Part shown: in pieces, positions 38,104 through 47,786 of the stretch
How positions within the stretch are numbered: the first letter of the stretch is position 1
Layout of the letters: each line of letters opens with the position of its first letter
Origin: Labrys monachus
GTDB lineage: Bacteria > Pseudomonadota > Alphaproteobacteria > Rhizobiales > Labraceae
Length of the DNA stretch: 64,000 nt
Direction: 5' to 3'
NCBI RefSeq assembly: GCF_030814655.1
Contig: NZ_JAUSVK010000001.1
Location: forward strand, 6,331,001-6,395,000
Notes under the pieces: generated by a model
Databases searched by the model: none
The model's input: only the letters and a program-made list of their open reading frames with translations
Told to the model about the DNA's origin: nothing
Made by a program: the position numbers and the translations under genes

Positions 38104-38278
38104 CAGAACGGCGAGGGTGCCACGCGCGGTTGCGCGATCGAAAACATGCAATCTTTTCAAGGGGCTGATACCGGCCACCGATCGACGCGACGCGCCATTT
38201 TGGGCTTGACCATCCCTCAGGAGACGTTTTCAACGGCCTGAAACCCGCCTGCCGGCTCCTCTCCTTCCGGACATCGCC

Positions 38279-39985
38279 ATGGATCACGTCACGCCCGAGC
38301 AGACCGCCGTCGCGGCCGGCGCCGACCGTCACAAATGGATGGTGCTGAGCAACACGACGCTTGGCATGCTCGCCGCCTTCATCAACGCATCGATCATCCT
38401 GATCAGCCTGCCGGCGGTGTTCCGCGGCATCGGCCTGCAGCCGCTCGACCCGGCCAACACCGACATCCTGCTGTGGACGATCATGGGCTACATGGTGGTG
38501 ACCTCGGTGCTGGTGGTCACCTTCGGACGCCTCGGCGACATGTTCGGCCGGGCGCGCATCTACAATCTCGGTTTTCTCGTCTTCACCCTCTCCTCGATCG
38601 CGCTGAGCCTGATGCCGACCGGCCCGGGGGCGGCGCTCTATCTCGTGGTCATGCGCATCGTGCAGGGCGTCGGCGGGGCGCTGATGACGGCGACTTCGAC
38701 CGCCCTGCTCACCGACGCCTTCCCGCCGCAGGAACGCGGCCTGGCGCTCGGCATCAACACCATGGCCGCGATCGGCGGCCAGTTCATCGGCCTGCTGCTC
38801 GGCGGCCTGCTCGCCGACATCTCCTGGCGGCTGGTGTTCTGGATCAGCGTGCCGCTCGGGATCGTCGGCACGATCTGGAGCTATGTCAGCCTGCGCGACC
38901 GGCAATTGCCGCAGCCCGGCCATATCGACTGGTTCGGCAATGTCAGCTTCGCCGTCGGCCTCGTCCTGGTGCTGACGGCGATCACCGACGGCATCCAGCC
39001 CTACGGCCATGCCGTCACCGCCTGGGGCAGCCCGAAGGTCCTCGCCGAGCTGGCGACCGGCCTGGTCATCCTCACCGCCTTCGTGGCGGTCGAGCGCCGG
39101 GTGGCGCGCCCGATGTTCGACCTCGCGCTGTTCCGCATCCGCGCCTTCGCCATGGGCACCGTCGCCAGCCTGCTGTCGTCGATCGCGCGGGGCGGCCTGC
39201 AGTTCATGCTGATCATCTGGCTGCAGGGCGTGTGGCTGCCCCTGCACGGCTACTCCTTCGAGGAAACGCCGCTGTGGGCCGGCATCTTCATGCTGCCGCT
39301 GACGGCGGGCTTCCTGATCGCCGGCTTCCTCTCTGGCCCGCTTTCGGACCGCTACGGCCCGCGCGGCTTCGCGGCGGGTGGCATGGTGCTCGGCGCCGCC
39401 TCCTTCGTGGCGCTCGCTCTGCTGCCGGCGGACTTTCCCTACGGCCTGTTCGCCGCCCTGATCTTCCTCAACGGCATCGGGTCGGGCCTGTTCGTCACGC
39501 CCAACACCACGCAAATCATGAATGCCGTGCCGGCGCGCGAGCGCGGACAGGCCTCCGGCGTGCGGGCGACCACGCTCAATGCCGGGCAGGTCCTCTCCAT
39601 CGGCATCTTCTTCACCCTGATGATCTTCGGCCTCGCCTGGACGCTGCCGGGCGTGATGGAGACGCGGCTGGTGGCGCAGGGCATGCCGCTCGACATCGCC
39701 CGCCAGGTGGCTTCCGCGCCGCCGGTCGCCAGCCTGTTCGCGGCCTTCCTGGGCTACAATCCGATGGGCGAATTGATTCCGCCCGCTGCCCTCGCCGCCC
39801 TGCCGCCGGCGAATGCCGCCATCATCACCGGCAAGCACTTCTTCCCCGAACTGCTCTCGATCCCCTTCATGAGCGGCATCTCCATCGCCTTCGGCTTCTC
39901 GACCCTGCTCTTCCTCGTCGCGGCGGCGACGTCATGGCTCGGCGGCGGCCGGCAGGCCGCGGCGAAAAGCGACGGGCACCCCTGA
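38279..39985 (+). CDS. MFS transporter, drug:H+ antiporter type (DHA2/EmrB-like)
   Basis: The protein has 568 residues with about 14 membrane segments, the DHA2 layout. Loop motif A is FGRLGDMFGRARIY and its repeat is SGPLSDRYGPRG. The helix-5 block LLLGGLLADISWRLVFWISV has the antiporter-type pattern. Likely exports drugs or metabolites in exchange for protons. An insertion between the last helices (GELIPPAALAALPPANAAII) is common in this branch. It begins 175 bases after the LysR gene, without an obvious link. Confidence 0.88.
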   Translation: MDHVTPEQTAVAAGADRHKWMVLSNTTLGMLAAFINASIILISLPAVFRGIGLQPLDPANTDILLWTIMGYMVVTSVLVVTFGRLGDMFGRARIYNLGFLVFTLSSIALSLMPTGPGAALYLVVMRIVQGVGGALMTATSTALLTDAFPPQERGLALGINTMAAIGGQFIGLLLGGLLADISWRLVFWISVPLGIVGTIWSYVSLRDRQLPQPGHIDWFGNVSFAVGLVLVLTAITDGIQPYGHAVTAWGSPKVLAELATGLVILTAFVAVERRVARPMFDLALFRIRAFAMGTVASLLSSIARGGLQFMLIIWLQGVWLPLHGYSFEETPLWAGIFMLPLTAGFLIAGFLSGPLSDRYGPRGFAAGGMVLGAASFVALALLPADFPYGLFAALIFLNGIGSGLFVTPNTTQIMNAVPARERGQASGVRATTLNAGQVLSIGIFFTLMIFGLAWTLPGVMETRLVAQGMPLDIARQVASAPPVASLFAAFLGYNPMGELIPPAALAALPPANAAIITGKHFFPELLSIPFMSGISIAFGFSTLLFLVAAATSWLGGGRQAAAKSDGHP

Positions 39986-40002
39986 GGCCGGCCGATCCCC
40001 CT

Positions 40003-40287
40003 TTACCGCTCTTCCTCCTCAAGCGCGTCCTGCAGGCTGTAGGCAGCTTCGGCGACGTTCAGTCCCGCTTCCTTGAGGCGGTTGGCGGCGTATTTGAGAT
40101 GCTTGCTGTAGATCTCGATGAGCGCGCCTTCGGCGCCGTTGCGTTCACGCGGCCGCAGTTTCTCGTAGCGTTCGCTTTCCGCCTTGCGGATCTCCTTGAG
40201 CCGCCGCAGCGCGTTCTTGCGCGCTTCTTCCAGGGCCTGCAGGAGCTGGAGCGTTTCCTCCACGGCTCGACGATGCGTCTCGATCAT
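40003..40287 (-). CDS. Small coiled-coil hypothetical protein
   Basis: The protein has 94 residues, almost all charged amphipathic helix (ETLQLLQALEEARKNALRRL; ending ALEEEER), rich in Glu, Arg, Lys and Leu. It probably forms a coiled coil. No membrane or signal segment. It sits between the MFS gene (17 bases away, convergent) and the divergent GT8 gene. I recognise no family; similar short helical proteins are common in Rhizobiales. Confidence 0.6.
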   Translation of the reverse strand: MIETHRRAVEETLQLLQALEEARKNALRRLKEIRKAESERYEKLRPRERNGAEGALIEIYSKHLKYAANRLKEAGLNVAEAAYSLQDALEEEER

Positions 40288-40423
40288 CGGTCATTTCCAC
40301 TTCGAAGCAGATTCGGCCGACCATATCCCTGTGCATACGGGCATAAGTGAGACAGCACGCACCCTTCCCCCCGCCCTCGGGCCGGGGCATGCTGACGCTC
40401 TTCGCCGCACCGCAGGACGGAAC

Positions 40424-41371
40424 ATGACGGCCGCCTATTGCATCACCACCGACGCCGCCTATTTCCTTCCGGCCCTCTATGCCGCCGCCTCGATCCGGCG
40501 GCAGCCGGACGGAGGCGACCTCGAGATCTTCATCCTGTGCGGCCCCGGCGAAGCGCCGGCCGACCATGCGGCGCTCGACGCCCGCGCCGGCAGCCGGGCG
40601 ACGCTGATCACCGCCGATGTCGACGCCGTCGCCACCGATGCGCCGACGACCGGCTTTTCCCGCGCCGTCTATCGCCGCCTCTTCCTCGACCGCATCCTGC
40701 CCGAGCGCATCACGCGCATCATCTCGCTCGACGCGGACATCGAGGTGATTCGCCCCGGCCTCTCCGCCCTGGCGACGATCGATCTCGGCGGCCATGCCCT
40801 GGCGGCCGCCTTCGACATGATCTTCCTGAAGCAGTTCGGCGGCGGCGCCCTCGGCGAGCGCTTCGTGCACCATCGCGCCGGCCTCGGCCTCGGCCCGGAC
40901 ACGCCCTATTTCAACAACGGCGTCACCGTGATCGACCGTGCGGCATGGTCGGCCCGCGGCCTCGGCGCGGCGGCGCTGCGCCATGTGCTCGCCCATCGCG
41001 CCGCCTGCCCCTATCTCGAACAGGACGGCCTCAACGCCGTGATCGCCGGCGATTTCGCGCCGCTGTCGCCGCGCTTCAATTTCATGGGCGACTTCTTCCA
41101 CCTCGACCTCGAAGGGGCGATCGCCCCGATCGTCCGCCACTTCGTCACGCGCCCCAAGCCGTGGGAGACGGTGCCCTGGCAGGGCCGCTACGACATTCCC
41201 GCCGCCTACGACGCCTTCTTCGAGGCGGTCGGCAGCCGGCCCGACATAGCGGGAGCGCCCGAGCCGCTGACGCCGCAGACGGATGTCGACTGGCCCCGCT
41301 TCCGGGCGCGGCTGCTCGACTGGGCGTCGCGCCAGCGCTTCGCCGACCGGGCCGAGGCCGCCTTGGCCTGA
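40424..41371 (+). CDS. Glycosyltransferase family 8 protein
   Basis: The protein has 315 residues; AGGA six bases before the ATG. It opens with MTAAYCITTDAAYFLPALYA, the nucleotide-sugar binding start of GT8 enzymes, and has the metal-binding DxD in ISLDADIEV. FNNGVTVID and YLEQDGLNAVIAG are further GT8 blocks. GT8 enzymes are retaining transferases that add galactose or glucose, for example to lipopolysaccharide. The product is unknown. It is followed by the SDR gene at 41408. Confidence 0.87.
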   Translation: MTAAYCITTDAAYFLPALYAAASIRRQPDGGDLEIFILCGPGEAPADHAALDARAGSRATLITADVDAVATDAPTTGFSRAVYRRLFLDRILPERITRIISLDADIEVIRPGLSALATIDLGGHALAAAFDMIFLKQFGGGALGERFVHHRAGLGLGPDTPYFNNGVTVIDRAAWSARGLGAAALRHVLAHRAACPYLEQDGLNAVIAGDFAPLSPRFNFMGDFFHLDLEGAIAPIVRHFVTRPKPWETVPWQGRYDIPAAYDAFFEAVGSRPDIAGAPEPLTPQTDVDWPRFRARLLDWASRQRFADRAEAALA

Positions 41372-41407
41372 CGGGACAGCATGATCGACAGCAAAGCGGA
41401 GGTTGGG

Positions 41408-42190
41408 ATGGCACTGCAGGACTGGTTCGGGCTCGCGGGCAAGCGGGCTCTCGTCACCGGGGCGAGCCGCGGCCTCGGCCGCGTGATGGCGCTGGCGCTC
41501 GCCGAGGCGGGCGCCGACGTCGTCATCACCGGCCGCACGGCGGCGACGCTGGACAAGGCGGCGGAGGAGATCCGCGCCCTCGGCCGGCAGGCCTGGACGC
41601 TGGAGGCGGACATGGCGGCACCGGCCGATTGCCAAGCGGCCTTCGAGGAGATCGTCGCCGAGCGGGGCCCGATCGACATCCTCGTCAACAATGTCGGCAA
41701 CCGCGAGAACAGCGTCGGGATCACCGAGGAGACGCTCGAAAGCTGGCAGGACACCCTCGACCGCAACCTGACGAGCTGCTTCCTCGGCACCAGGATCGTC
41801 GGCGCCGCCATGCTCGCCGCCGGCAAGGGCGGACGGATCATCAACATCGCCTCGATCAGCGGCCTGATCGCCAATCGCGGCATCGGCGGCCGCGGCTATG
41901 AGACCGGCAAGGCGGCGGTGCTGCACTTCACCCGCTGCGCCGCGGCCGACTGGGCCCCGCACGGCATCACGGTCAACGCCATCTGCCCAGGCCTGTTCAT
42001 GACCGACACCAACCGGGCCTGGAACGAGAAGCGCCCCGACGTGATCGAGGCCTTCGTCAGGAACATTCCGATGGGCCGGCCGGGCGAGCCGCACGAGATC
42101 GGTCCGCTCGCCGTCTATCTCGCCAGCCCGGCCGCGGCCTATGTGACGGGCGCCGCCTATGTCATCGACGGCGGCTATACGGTGTGGTGA
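41408..42190 (+). CDS. Short-chain dehydrogenase/reductase (gluconate 5-dehydrogenase-like)
   Basis: The protein has 260 residues; GGAGG five bases upstream fixes the ATG at 41408. MALQDWFGLAGKRALVTGAS with GLGRVMA, VNNVGN, catalytic Ser in NIASISG, YETGK and the end YVIDGGYTVW are all classical. The N-terminal F.L.GKRALVTG pattern is typical of gluconate 5-dehydrogenase and related polyol enzymes. It converges with the SulP gene, with a hairpin between the two stops. Confidence 0.87.
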   Translation: MALQDWFGLAGKRALVTGASRGLGRVMALALAEAGADVVITGRTAATLDKAAEEIRALGRQAWTLEADMAAPADCQAAFEEIVAERGPIDILVNNVGNRENSVGITEETLESWQDTLDRNLTSCFLGTRIVGAAMLAAGKGGRIINIASISGLIANRGIGGRGYETGKAAVLHFTRCAAADWAPHGITVNAICPGLFMTDTNRAWNEKRPDVIEAFVRNIPMGRPGEPHEIGPLAVYLASPAAAYVTGAAYVIDGGYTVW

Positions 42191-42241
42191 CCGGCCCTCC
42201 GCTCCCGCATCCGTCTCGGCGCCCGCCGCATCTGGGGCAAG

Positions 42242-42262
42242 GAGCGGACCGGATGTCCGCTC
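42242..42262. terminator. Bidirectional terminator-like hairpin
   Basis: GAGCGGAC/GTCCGCTC, a perfect 8-base stem with a five-base loop, lies between the converging stops at 42190 and 42269. It probably serves both genes. Confidence 0.55.
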
Positions 42263-42268
42263 TCCCTC

Positions 42269-43753
42269 TCAATGCGCCGCCGGCCCGCTCGCGGCATCGG
42301 CGCGCTGGTGTGTGCCGAAGCGTTCGACCATGGTGGCGCTCGCTTCGTTGAGGCCGGCGACGTCGACCTCCGCGCCGTGGCGCCTCAGCTTCAGGACGAT
42401 CGAATCGAGGGCGCCGATGGCGGTGATGTCCCAGAAATGGGCCTGGCTGAGATCGATGCACACCTTCTTCGGCACATCGAGATAGTCGAAGGCTTCCACC
42501 AAGCTGTTGGAGGAGGCGAAGAACACCTGCCCCGCGACGAAATAGGTGCGCTGCGTGCCGTCCTCGGAAAGCTCCGAGCGCACGCTCAGGATGCGCGCCA
42601 CCTTGGCCGCGAAGAACACGCCGCTGAGGAGCACGCCGACGAGGACGCCCTTGGCGAGGTCTCCGGTCGTCACCACCACGATCACGGTCGCGACCATCAC
42701 CACCGACGACGACAGGGGATGGGAGCGCAGGCGCACGACCGAGGACCAGTTGAAGGTGCTGATCGAAACCATGATCATCACCGCCACCAGGGCCGGCATC
42801 GGGATCTGCTTCACCCAGTCGCCGAGGACGACGATGAGGAAGAGCAGGAAGCAGCCGGCGAAGAAGGTGGAAAGACGGGTGCGGCCGCCGGCGGTGACGT
42901 TGATCACCGACTGCCCGATCATGGCGCAGCCGCCCATGGCGCCGAGGAAGCCGGTGATGAAATTGGCGACGCCCTGCCCGACGCATTCACGGTTCCGGTT
43001 GCTGGCGGTGTCCGTCATGTCGTCGACGATCTGGGCGGTCAGCAGCGATTCAAGCAGGCCGACGGCGGCCATGGTCAGCGAATAGGGGAAGATGATGCGG
43101 AGCGTCTCGAGGTCGAAGGGCACCTGCGGGATGGCGAAGAAGGGCAGGCTTGACGGCAGTTCGCCCATGTCGCCGACCGTGTGCAGCCGGAGCCCGGTGA
43201 TCATGGTGAAGGCGGTGAGCACGACGATGCTCACCAGCGCCGAGGGAACGCGCTTGGTCAGGAGGGGGAAGAGATAGATGATCGCCAGGCCGGCGGCGAC
43301 CATGGCATAGGTCTCCCAGCCGACGCCGCGCAATTGCGGCAGCTGCGCCATGAAGATGAGGATCGCGAGCGCATTGACGAAGCCGGTCATCACCGAGCGG
43401 GAGACGAACTTCATCAGGAGGCCGAGGCGGGAGACGCCGGCCAGCACCTGGAACACGCCCATGAGGATGGTGGCGGCGAACAGATATTGCAGGCCGTGAT
43501 CGCGCACGAGCGTGATCATCAGCACCGCCGTCGAGGCGGTCGCGGCCGAGATCATGGCGGGGCGGCCGCCGACGATCGCCGTCACCACCGCGATGGAGAA
43601 GGAAGCGTAGAGGCCGATCTTGGGGTCGACGCCGGCGACGATGGAAAAGCCGATGGCTTCGGGGATCAGGGCCAGGGCGACCAGGGTGCCCGACAGCAGA
43701 TTCGTTGCAATGTCCGCCAGCCATTCGCGGCGGAGGGTCTCCAGAATCCTCAT
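42269..43753 (-). CDS. SulP-family anion transporter with STAS domain
   Basis: The protein has 494 residues from the ATG at 43753, which gives the usual N-terminus [20 protein letters not shown]. The frame stays open upstream to 43969, but that part looks unlike the family. It has about eleven or more hydrophobic segments, with [20 protein letters not shown] and [20 protein letters not shown] as signatures and [20 protein letters not shown] in the core. A C-terminal STAS domain (about 400-480; [18 protein letters not shown]) follows. Bacterial SulP proteins move sulfate, bicarbonate or dicarboxylates. The substrate cannot be assigned. Confidence 0.88.
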   Translation of the reverse strand: MRILETLRREWLADIATNLLSGTLVALALIPEAIGFSIVAGVDPKIGLYASFSIAVVTAIVGGRPAMISAATASTAVLMITLVRDHGLQYLFAATILMGVFQVLAGVSRLGLLMKFVSRSVMTGFVNALAILIFMAQLPQLRGVGWETYAMVAAGLAIIYLFPLLTKRVPSALVSIVVLTAFTMITGLRLHTVGDMGELPSSLPFFAIPQVPFDLETLRIIFPYSLTMAAVGLLESLLTAQIVDDMTDTASNRNRECVGQGVANFITGFLGAMGGCAMIGQSVINVTAGGRTRLSTFFAGCFLLFLIVVLGDWVKQIPMPALVAVMIMVSISTFNWSSVVRLRSHPLSSSVVMVATVIVVVTTGDLAKGVLVGVLLSGVFFAAKVARILSVRSELSEDGTQRTYFVAGQVFFASSNSLVEAFDYLDVPKKVCIDLSQAHFWDITAIGALDSIVLKLRRHGAEVDVAGLNEASATMVERFGTHQRADAASGPAAH

Positions 43754-44052
43754 GTTTCGAACCAAATCATCTGCGAGCGCGACAGAAAACCGATGGCCGC
43801 CCAACCCGCGAACGGGATGCGTGAGGCGGAATCGCGCTGGGGGTTTCCGGGGGATAGGCGCCCGGCCGAGCCACCCGATCAGATCGGGTCCGACGAAGAT
43901 CGCCTTCTTGCCCATCTTCGCCGCCGACATCAAGAGGAAGCCGGCCCGGGAGGCCGAAATCCGCCGCACGGCGGCGGCGCCGCCGCCCTTCCCGGCGCCC
44001 CGTTTTGCTGATACCCAGCACGCTCCATTTGACTGACAAATGAGCGGACAGC
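43754..44052. other. Divergent gap between SulP and galactose-dehydrogenase-like genes
   Basis: About 300 bases that include an 18-base perfect palindrome of GGC/GCC units at 43970-43987, which may be a leader hairpin. I see no clear promoter or gene. The open frame continuing upstream from the SulP start is the only coding-like signal. Confidence 0.4.
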
Positions 44053-44994
44053 ATGAGCCAGCATTCCATCGCGATCATCGGCGTCGGCAAGATCGCCATC
44101 GACCAGCATCTGCCGGTCATCGCCAAGAACCCGGCCTTCCGGCTGGCCGCCCTCGTCAGCCAGCGCGGCGTGCAGCAGCCGGGCGTGCCGACCTTCGCCA
44201 CGCCCGCCGAGCTCTACGCCGCCCTGCCCGATCTCGACGCCGTGGCGATCTGCACGCCGCCGAGCGTGCGGCATGCGGTGGCACTGGAAGCCCTCGCCGC
44301 CGGCAAGCACGTCATGCTCGAAAAGCCGCCCGCGCCCACGGTGAGCGAACTCGCCGATCTCGAGCGCCATGCCGGCGCCGGCAAGCGCGTGCTCTTCGCC
44401 ACCTGGCACTCGCAATACAATGCCGGCGTCGACGAGGCCCGCCGCCGCCTCGCCGGCCAGAAGATCGCTGCGCTCGCCATCACCTGGAAGGAAGACGTCA
44501 AGCGCTGGCATCCGGGCCAGGAATGGATCTGGCAACCCGGCGGCTTCGGCGTGTTCGACCCCGGCATCAACGCGCTGTCGATCCTCACCAGGATCGTGCC
44601 GGAGCCCTTCTTCGTCAGCGCGGCGAAGCTCGTCTATCCCGCCAACCGCGACACGCCGATCGCCGCCTCGCTGCGCTTCTCCTCGACGGCGGCCGAACCC
44701 GGCGCGCCGCTCACGGCCGAATTCGACTGGCGCCAGACCGGCGACCAGACCTGGACCATCGAGATCCGCACCGCGGCGGGCAGCGTGCTCACGCTGATCG
44801 ACGGCGGCTCGAAGCTCGCCGTCGACGGCACGCTCGTGGTCAGCGAGCCAATGGCCGAATATGAGGCGATCTATGCCCGCTTCGCCGGGCTGCTCGACCG
44901 CGGGGAAAGCGCCGTCGACGCCGCCCCCTTCCATCTGGTGGCCGATGCGATGCTGGTCGGCGCCCGCGAGACGACGGACGCGTTCGACTGGTGA
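44053..44994 (+). CDS. D-galactose 1-dehydrogenase-like oxidoreductase (Gfo/Idh/MocA family)
   Basis: The protein has 313 residues. The N-terminal Rossmann fold starts [31 protein letters not shown] is the Gfo/Idh/MocA signature with the catalytic Lys. The blocks [19 protein letters not shown] and [12 protein letters not shown] are, to my recollection, those of the Pseudomonas galactose dehydrogenase and the Azospirillum L-arabinose 1-dehydrogenase. The reaction is oxidation of D-galactose, or L-arabinose, to the lactone with NAD(P). It fits the first step of the 2-keto-3-deoxygalactonate route completed by the genes at 50190-52538. Confidence 0.82.
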   Translation: MSQHSIAIIGVGKIAIDQHLPVIAKNPAFRLAALVSQRGVQQPGVPTFATPAELYAALPDLDAVAICTPPSVRHAVALEALAAGKHVMLEKPPAPTVSELADLERHAGAGKRVLFATWHSQYNAGVDEARRRLAGQKIAALAITWKEDVKRWHPGQEWIWQPGGFGVFDPGINALSILTRIVPEPFFVSAAKLVYPANRDTPIAASLRFSSTAAEPGAPLTAEFDWRQTGDQTWTIEIRTAAGSVLTLIDGGSKLAVDGTLVVSEPMAEYEAIYARFAGLLDRGESAVDAAPFHLVADAMLVGARETTDAFDW

Positions 44995-45013
44995 GCGCGA
45001 GCCGGACGTTTGT

Positions 45014-45193
45014 CCTCAGGCGCCAAGTTTATGGAAGACGGCGCGATTCCTTCTCCCGACCCCGGGAGAAGGTGGCGCGAAGCGCCGGATGAGGGCCTGA
45101 ATTTCGACGATTGAAGCGCGATCTTGAGCTGTCCTGTTGAAGTTCAGACCCTCATCCCCCCTGCCGGGACCTTCTCCCGGCAACGGGAGAAGG
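45014..45193. repeat. Nested palindromic intergenic element, copy B
   Basis: It has the same layout as the element at 465-674: a variant of the terminal AGGCGCYAA sequence, GCGCGATT, the CCTTCTCCC/GGGAGAAGG hairpin, then GGCGCGAAGCGCCGGATGAG. A central dyad (GGATGAGGG.../...CCCTCATCC) and a second CCTTCTCCC hairpin (loop GGCAAC, ending at 45193) follow. It lies between the converging ends of the genes at 44994 and 45243. Confidence 0.8.
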
Positions 45194-45242
45194 TGGCTGA
45201 CCGACGATCGGTAAAAAAGGGAGCGGGCGTCCCGCGGGGCCA

Positions 45243-45977
45243 TCACCCGTAGCGGTGCAGCCCGGCCCCGTGCGACTTCAGCCAGGCCTTGGCCTCGTCG
45301 GTGCGCGGGCACAGCGTGCGGCACAGGCGCCAGAAGCGCGGCGAATGGTTCATTTCCTGGAGATGCGACACCTCGTGCGCGGCGAGGTAATCGAGCACGA
45401 AGGGCGGCGCGAGGATCAGCCGCCAGGAGAAGGCGAGCGCCCCCGACGACGAGCACGATCCCCAGCGGCTCGCGGTGTCCTTCACGCTCACCGGCCCGTG
45501 CTTGACGCCGAGCGCCTGCGTATGCCGGGTGACCGCCGCCTGCAATTCCTTCAACGCCTGCTTCCTGAGCCAGTCGGTCAGCCGGCGCGGCAGATGCCCG
45601 GGATCGCCGAACACGGCGAGCACCGGCGGCGAGCCCGCCTCTGGCTTCACCGTGCCGCGTCCCGGCCGATGCTCGATGCGGTGCGGCACGTCGCGCAGGG
45701 GCACCATGGCGCCGTCGGCAAAGGCGACGTCCTGCGAGAGCTTGCCGATGCGCAGCGCGATCCAGCCCGCATGCTTGTCGGCGAAGGCCCTGGCGGTGGC
45801 GAGGCTGCCCTTCTCGGGCATCGAGAGCACGACGTCACGCTGCGCCGTGCGGACGCGCAGCGTGTAGCGGCGGGCCGAGGCCAGCCGCTTGACGGTGACG
45901 GGATAGGTCGCCGTGCCGAGCCTGACCTCGATCTGGATCGGCTCGGGGGGGGAACTGCGACGAAAAAGCGAAATCAT
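45243..45977 (-). CDS. YgjP/DUF45-type zinc metallopeptidase (M48-like)
   Basis: The protein has 244 residues from the ATG at 45977. The zinc site is LAAHEVSHLQEMNHSPRFW, with the HExxH variant HEVSH plus a third His. SRWGSCSSSGALAFSWRLI upstream of it is the other hallmark of the DUF45 (YgjP, WLM-like) family. No signal peptide, so it is cytoplasmic. The role in bacteria is poorly known. It is divergent from epmA, with a perfect hairpin in the short gap. Confidence 0.87.
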   Translation of the reverse strand: MISLFRRSSPPEPIQIEVRLGTATYPVTVKRLASARRYTLRVRTAQRDVVLSMPEKGSLATARAFADKHAGWIALRIGKLSQDVAFADGAMVPLRDVPHRIEHRPGRGTVKPEAGSPPVLAVFGDPGHLPRRLTDWLRKQALKELQAAVTRHTQALGVKHGPVSVKDTASRWGSCSSSGALAFSWRLILAPPFVLDYLAAHEVSHLQEMNHSPRFWRLCRTLCPRTDEAKAWLKSHGAGLHRYG

Positions 45978-46027
45978 GCTCGAATCAGGGTCCGGCCCTA
46001 TGATAACCGGAATCGGCAAATGACGGG

Positions 46028-46050
46028 GGACACCCCTATCTGGGGTGTCC
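46028..46050. promoter_or_regulatory. Perfect inverted repeat between DUF45 gene and epmA
   Basis: GGACACCCC-TATCT-GGGGTGTCC is a 9-base perfect dyad in the 100-base divergent gap. It overlaps possible GTG starts of epmA at 46045 and 46051, which is one reason to prefer the GTG at 46081. It could be an operator or an mRNA hairpin that limits epmA translation. Confidence 0.5.
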
Positions 46051-46080
46051 GTGCCGGAAATCAAAGATGGACGCCGCATC

Positions 46081-47124
46081 GTGACAGACCAGTCGGCCGC
46101 CTGGTGGCGCCCCTCCGCCCATGAGGATCGCCGTCCCTTCCTGCTCGGCCGCAACCGCCTGATGGCGGCGCTGCGCGCCTTCTTCGCCGCCCGGGACTTC
46201 GTCGAGGTCGACACCGCCATCCTGCAGGTCTCGCCCGGCAACGAGACGCATCTGCACGCCTTCGCCACCGATCTCATCGGCCCTGACCTGGTGCCGCATC
46301 GGCGCTTCCTGCACACCTCGCCGGAATTCGCCTGCAAGAAGCTGCTGGCGGCGGGCGAACGCCGGATCTTCACCGCCGCGCGGGTCTTCCGCAACCGCGA
46401 GCGCACGGCGACCCACCATCCCGAATTCACCATGCTGGAATGGTATCGCGCCGGCGAGCGCTACGAGACGCTGATGGCCGATTGCGCGGCGCTGCTCGCC
46501 CTCGCGGCCGAGACCGGCGGGCGGCGCCTGTTCTCGCATGGCGGCCTCACCGCCGATCCCCATGCCGAGCCGGAACGCCTCACCGTCGCCGAAGCCTTCG
46601 CGCGCTTTGCCGGCATCGACCTGCTCGCGACCCTCGACGAGGACGGCGCCGGCGACCGTGACGCGCTGGCGGCGGCGGCCCGGCAGGCGGGCCTGCGCGT
46701 GGCGGCGGACGATACCTGGTCCGACCTCTATTCCGGCATTCTCGTGCAGAGCATCGAGCCCCATCTCGGCCAGGGCCGCGCCACCATCCTCTACGAATAT
46801 CCAAGCGCCGAGGCGGCGCTGGCCCGCCGCACCGCCCATGATCCGCGGGTGGCCGAACGCTTCGAGCTCTATGTCTGCGGCGTCGAGCTCGCCAACGCCT
46901 TCGGCGAGCTGACCGATGCGGCCGAGCAGCGCCGCCGCTTCGAAGCCGAGATGGCGGAGAAGCAGCGCATCTATGGCGAGCGCTACCCGATCGACGAGGA
47001 TTTCCTCGCCGCCCTCGCCATCATGCCCGAGGCGAGCGGCATCGCCCTCGGCTTCGAACGCCTGGCCATGCTGGCGACGGGCGCGAGCCGGATCGAGCAG
47101 GTGGTGTGGACACCGGTGGCGTAA
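46081..47124 (+). CDS. epmA: EF-P lysine--lysyl ligase (EpmA/GenX, class II LysRS-like)
   Basis: The protein has 347 residues from the GTG at 46081 (alternatives 46045 and 46051). It has the class II aminoacyl-tRNA synthetase core without an anticodon domain: motif 2 region FRNRERTATHHPEFTMLEWY, motif 3 ASGIALGFERLAML, and VSPGNETHLHAF at the N-terminal side. EpmA attaches (R)-beta-lysine to elongation factor P and so helps translation of polyproline stretches. EpmB and efp genes are not nearby. Confidence 0.9.
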   Translation: MTDQSAAWWRPSAHEDRRPFLLGRNRLMAALRAFFAARDFVEVDTAILQVSPGNETHLHAFATDLIGPDLVPHRRFLHTSPEFACKKLLAAGERRIFTAARVFRNRERTATHHPEFTMLEWYRAGERYETLMADCAALLALAAETGGRRLFSHGGLTADPHAEPERLTVAEAFARFAGIDLLATLDEDGAGDRDALAAAARQAGLRVAADDTWSDLYSGILVQSIEPHLGQGRATILYEYPSAEAALARRTAHDPRVAERFELYVCGVELANAFGELTDAAEQRRRFEAEMAEKQRIYGERYPIDEDFLAALAIMPEASGIALGFERLAMLATGASRIEQVVWTPVA

Positions 47125-47263
47125 GGCCGGGCGCGCGACATGAGGCATGAGGGTCGATCACGGATGAACCTTGCCCCTGCGGCGAGCCTACTGCCTGAAT
47201 CGTCCTATCCGACTTCGGTCAAGTCGCGCGTGTCGCGCGTTGAAGGCGGCGTCGGGCCTCCTT

Positions 47264-47582
47264 TTATGCGCCGATCTTTTCCTCGAGCTTGCGGATGCGC
47301 CCATCCAGGTCTTGAAGCCTGTCTTCCCACTGGATCTCGAAATTGGTCCGGGCGCCCAGCATTTCATCTCTGATGATCGTCGTCAGTTCGTCCGTCTGTT
47401 CTCCGGACCGTGCATCGATGGAAGAGACACGAGCATCCACTCGCTCCATGCGGCGGCTCTGAGCGGCGGTGAGTTCGACGAGCTTCGACAAGCTTCGACA
47501 AAAGCTGCCCCTGATCACGCAACTGGTTGCGGATCTCCTTGAGCACTTCTGTCAACAGGCCCGTTTCGATATTGTCAGCCAT
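47264..47582 (-). pseudogene. Small coiled-coil protein gene broken by a 10-base tandem duplication
   Basis: Two minus-strand frames overlap here. The first begins MADNIETGLLTEVLKEIRNQ at 47582 and loses its sense after QLLSKLVE. The second carries on as LTAAQSRRMERVDARVSSID and ends RKLEEKIGA at 47264. At the junction the 10-base unit AGCTTCGACA is present twice in tandem (47481-47500). Removing one copy restores a single frame of about 102 residues reading QGQLLSKLVELTAAQSRR. The product would be an acidic, fully helical coiled-coil protein of unknown function. It is a recent frameshift, a reversible slippage switch, or a sequencing error. Confidence 0.75.
47481..47500. repeat. 10-base perfect tandem duplication
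   Basis: AGCTTCGACA occurs twice without a gap. Ten is not a multiple of three, so the extra unit shifts the frame of the coiled-coil gene on the minus strand. Confidence 0.9.
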
Positions 47583-47786
47583 GTCGGTCGCTCATGCGCA
47601 TACCCGACATGTAGCGCATTCCGTCCTGGGCAACGAAACAGAATTTGGGTCTCACCCCCCGGATCCGTCGTACCAGCATGCGAAAAGAGCCGCTGGCATT
47701 CCGAACTCGGCGCCTGTGGAAGGAAGAGCGGGGACAGGCGACGTCGCCAGCCCTGCACCGGGATATCCGCGCTCCCGGGACAGGCG

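Noticed and set aside
43754-43969. N-terminal extension of the SulP protein
   Set aside because: The frame is open, but the added 72 residues do not look like SulP and the usual family start is MRILETL at 43753.
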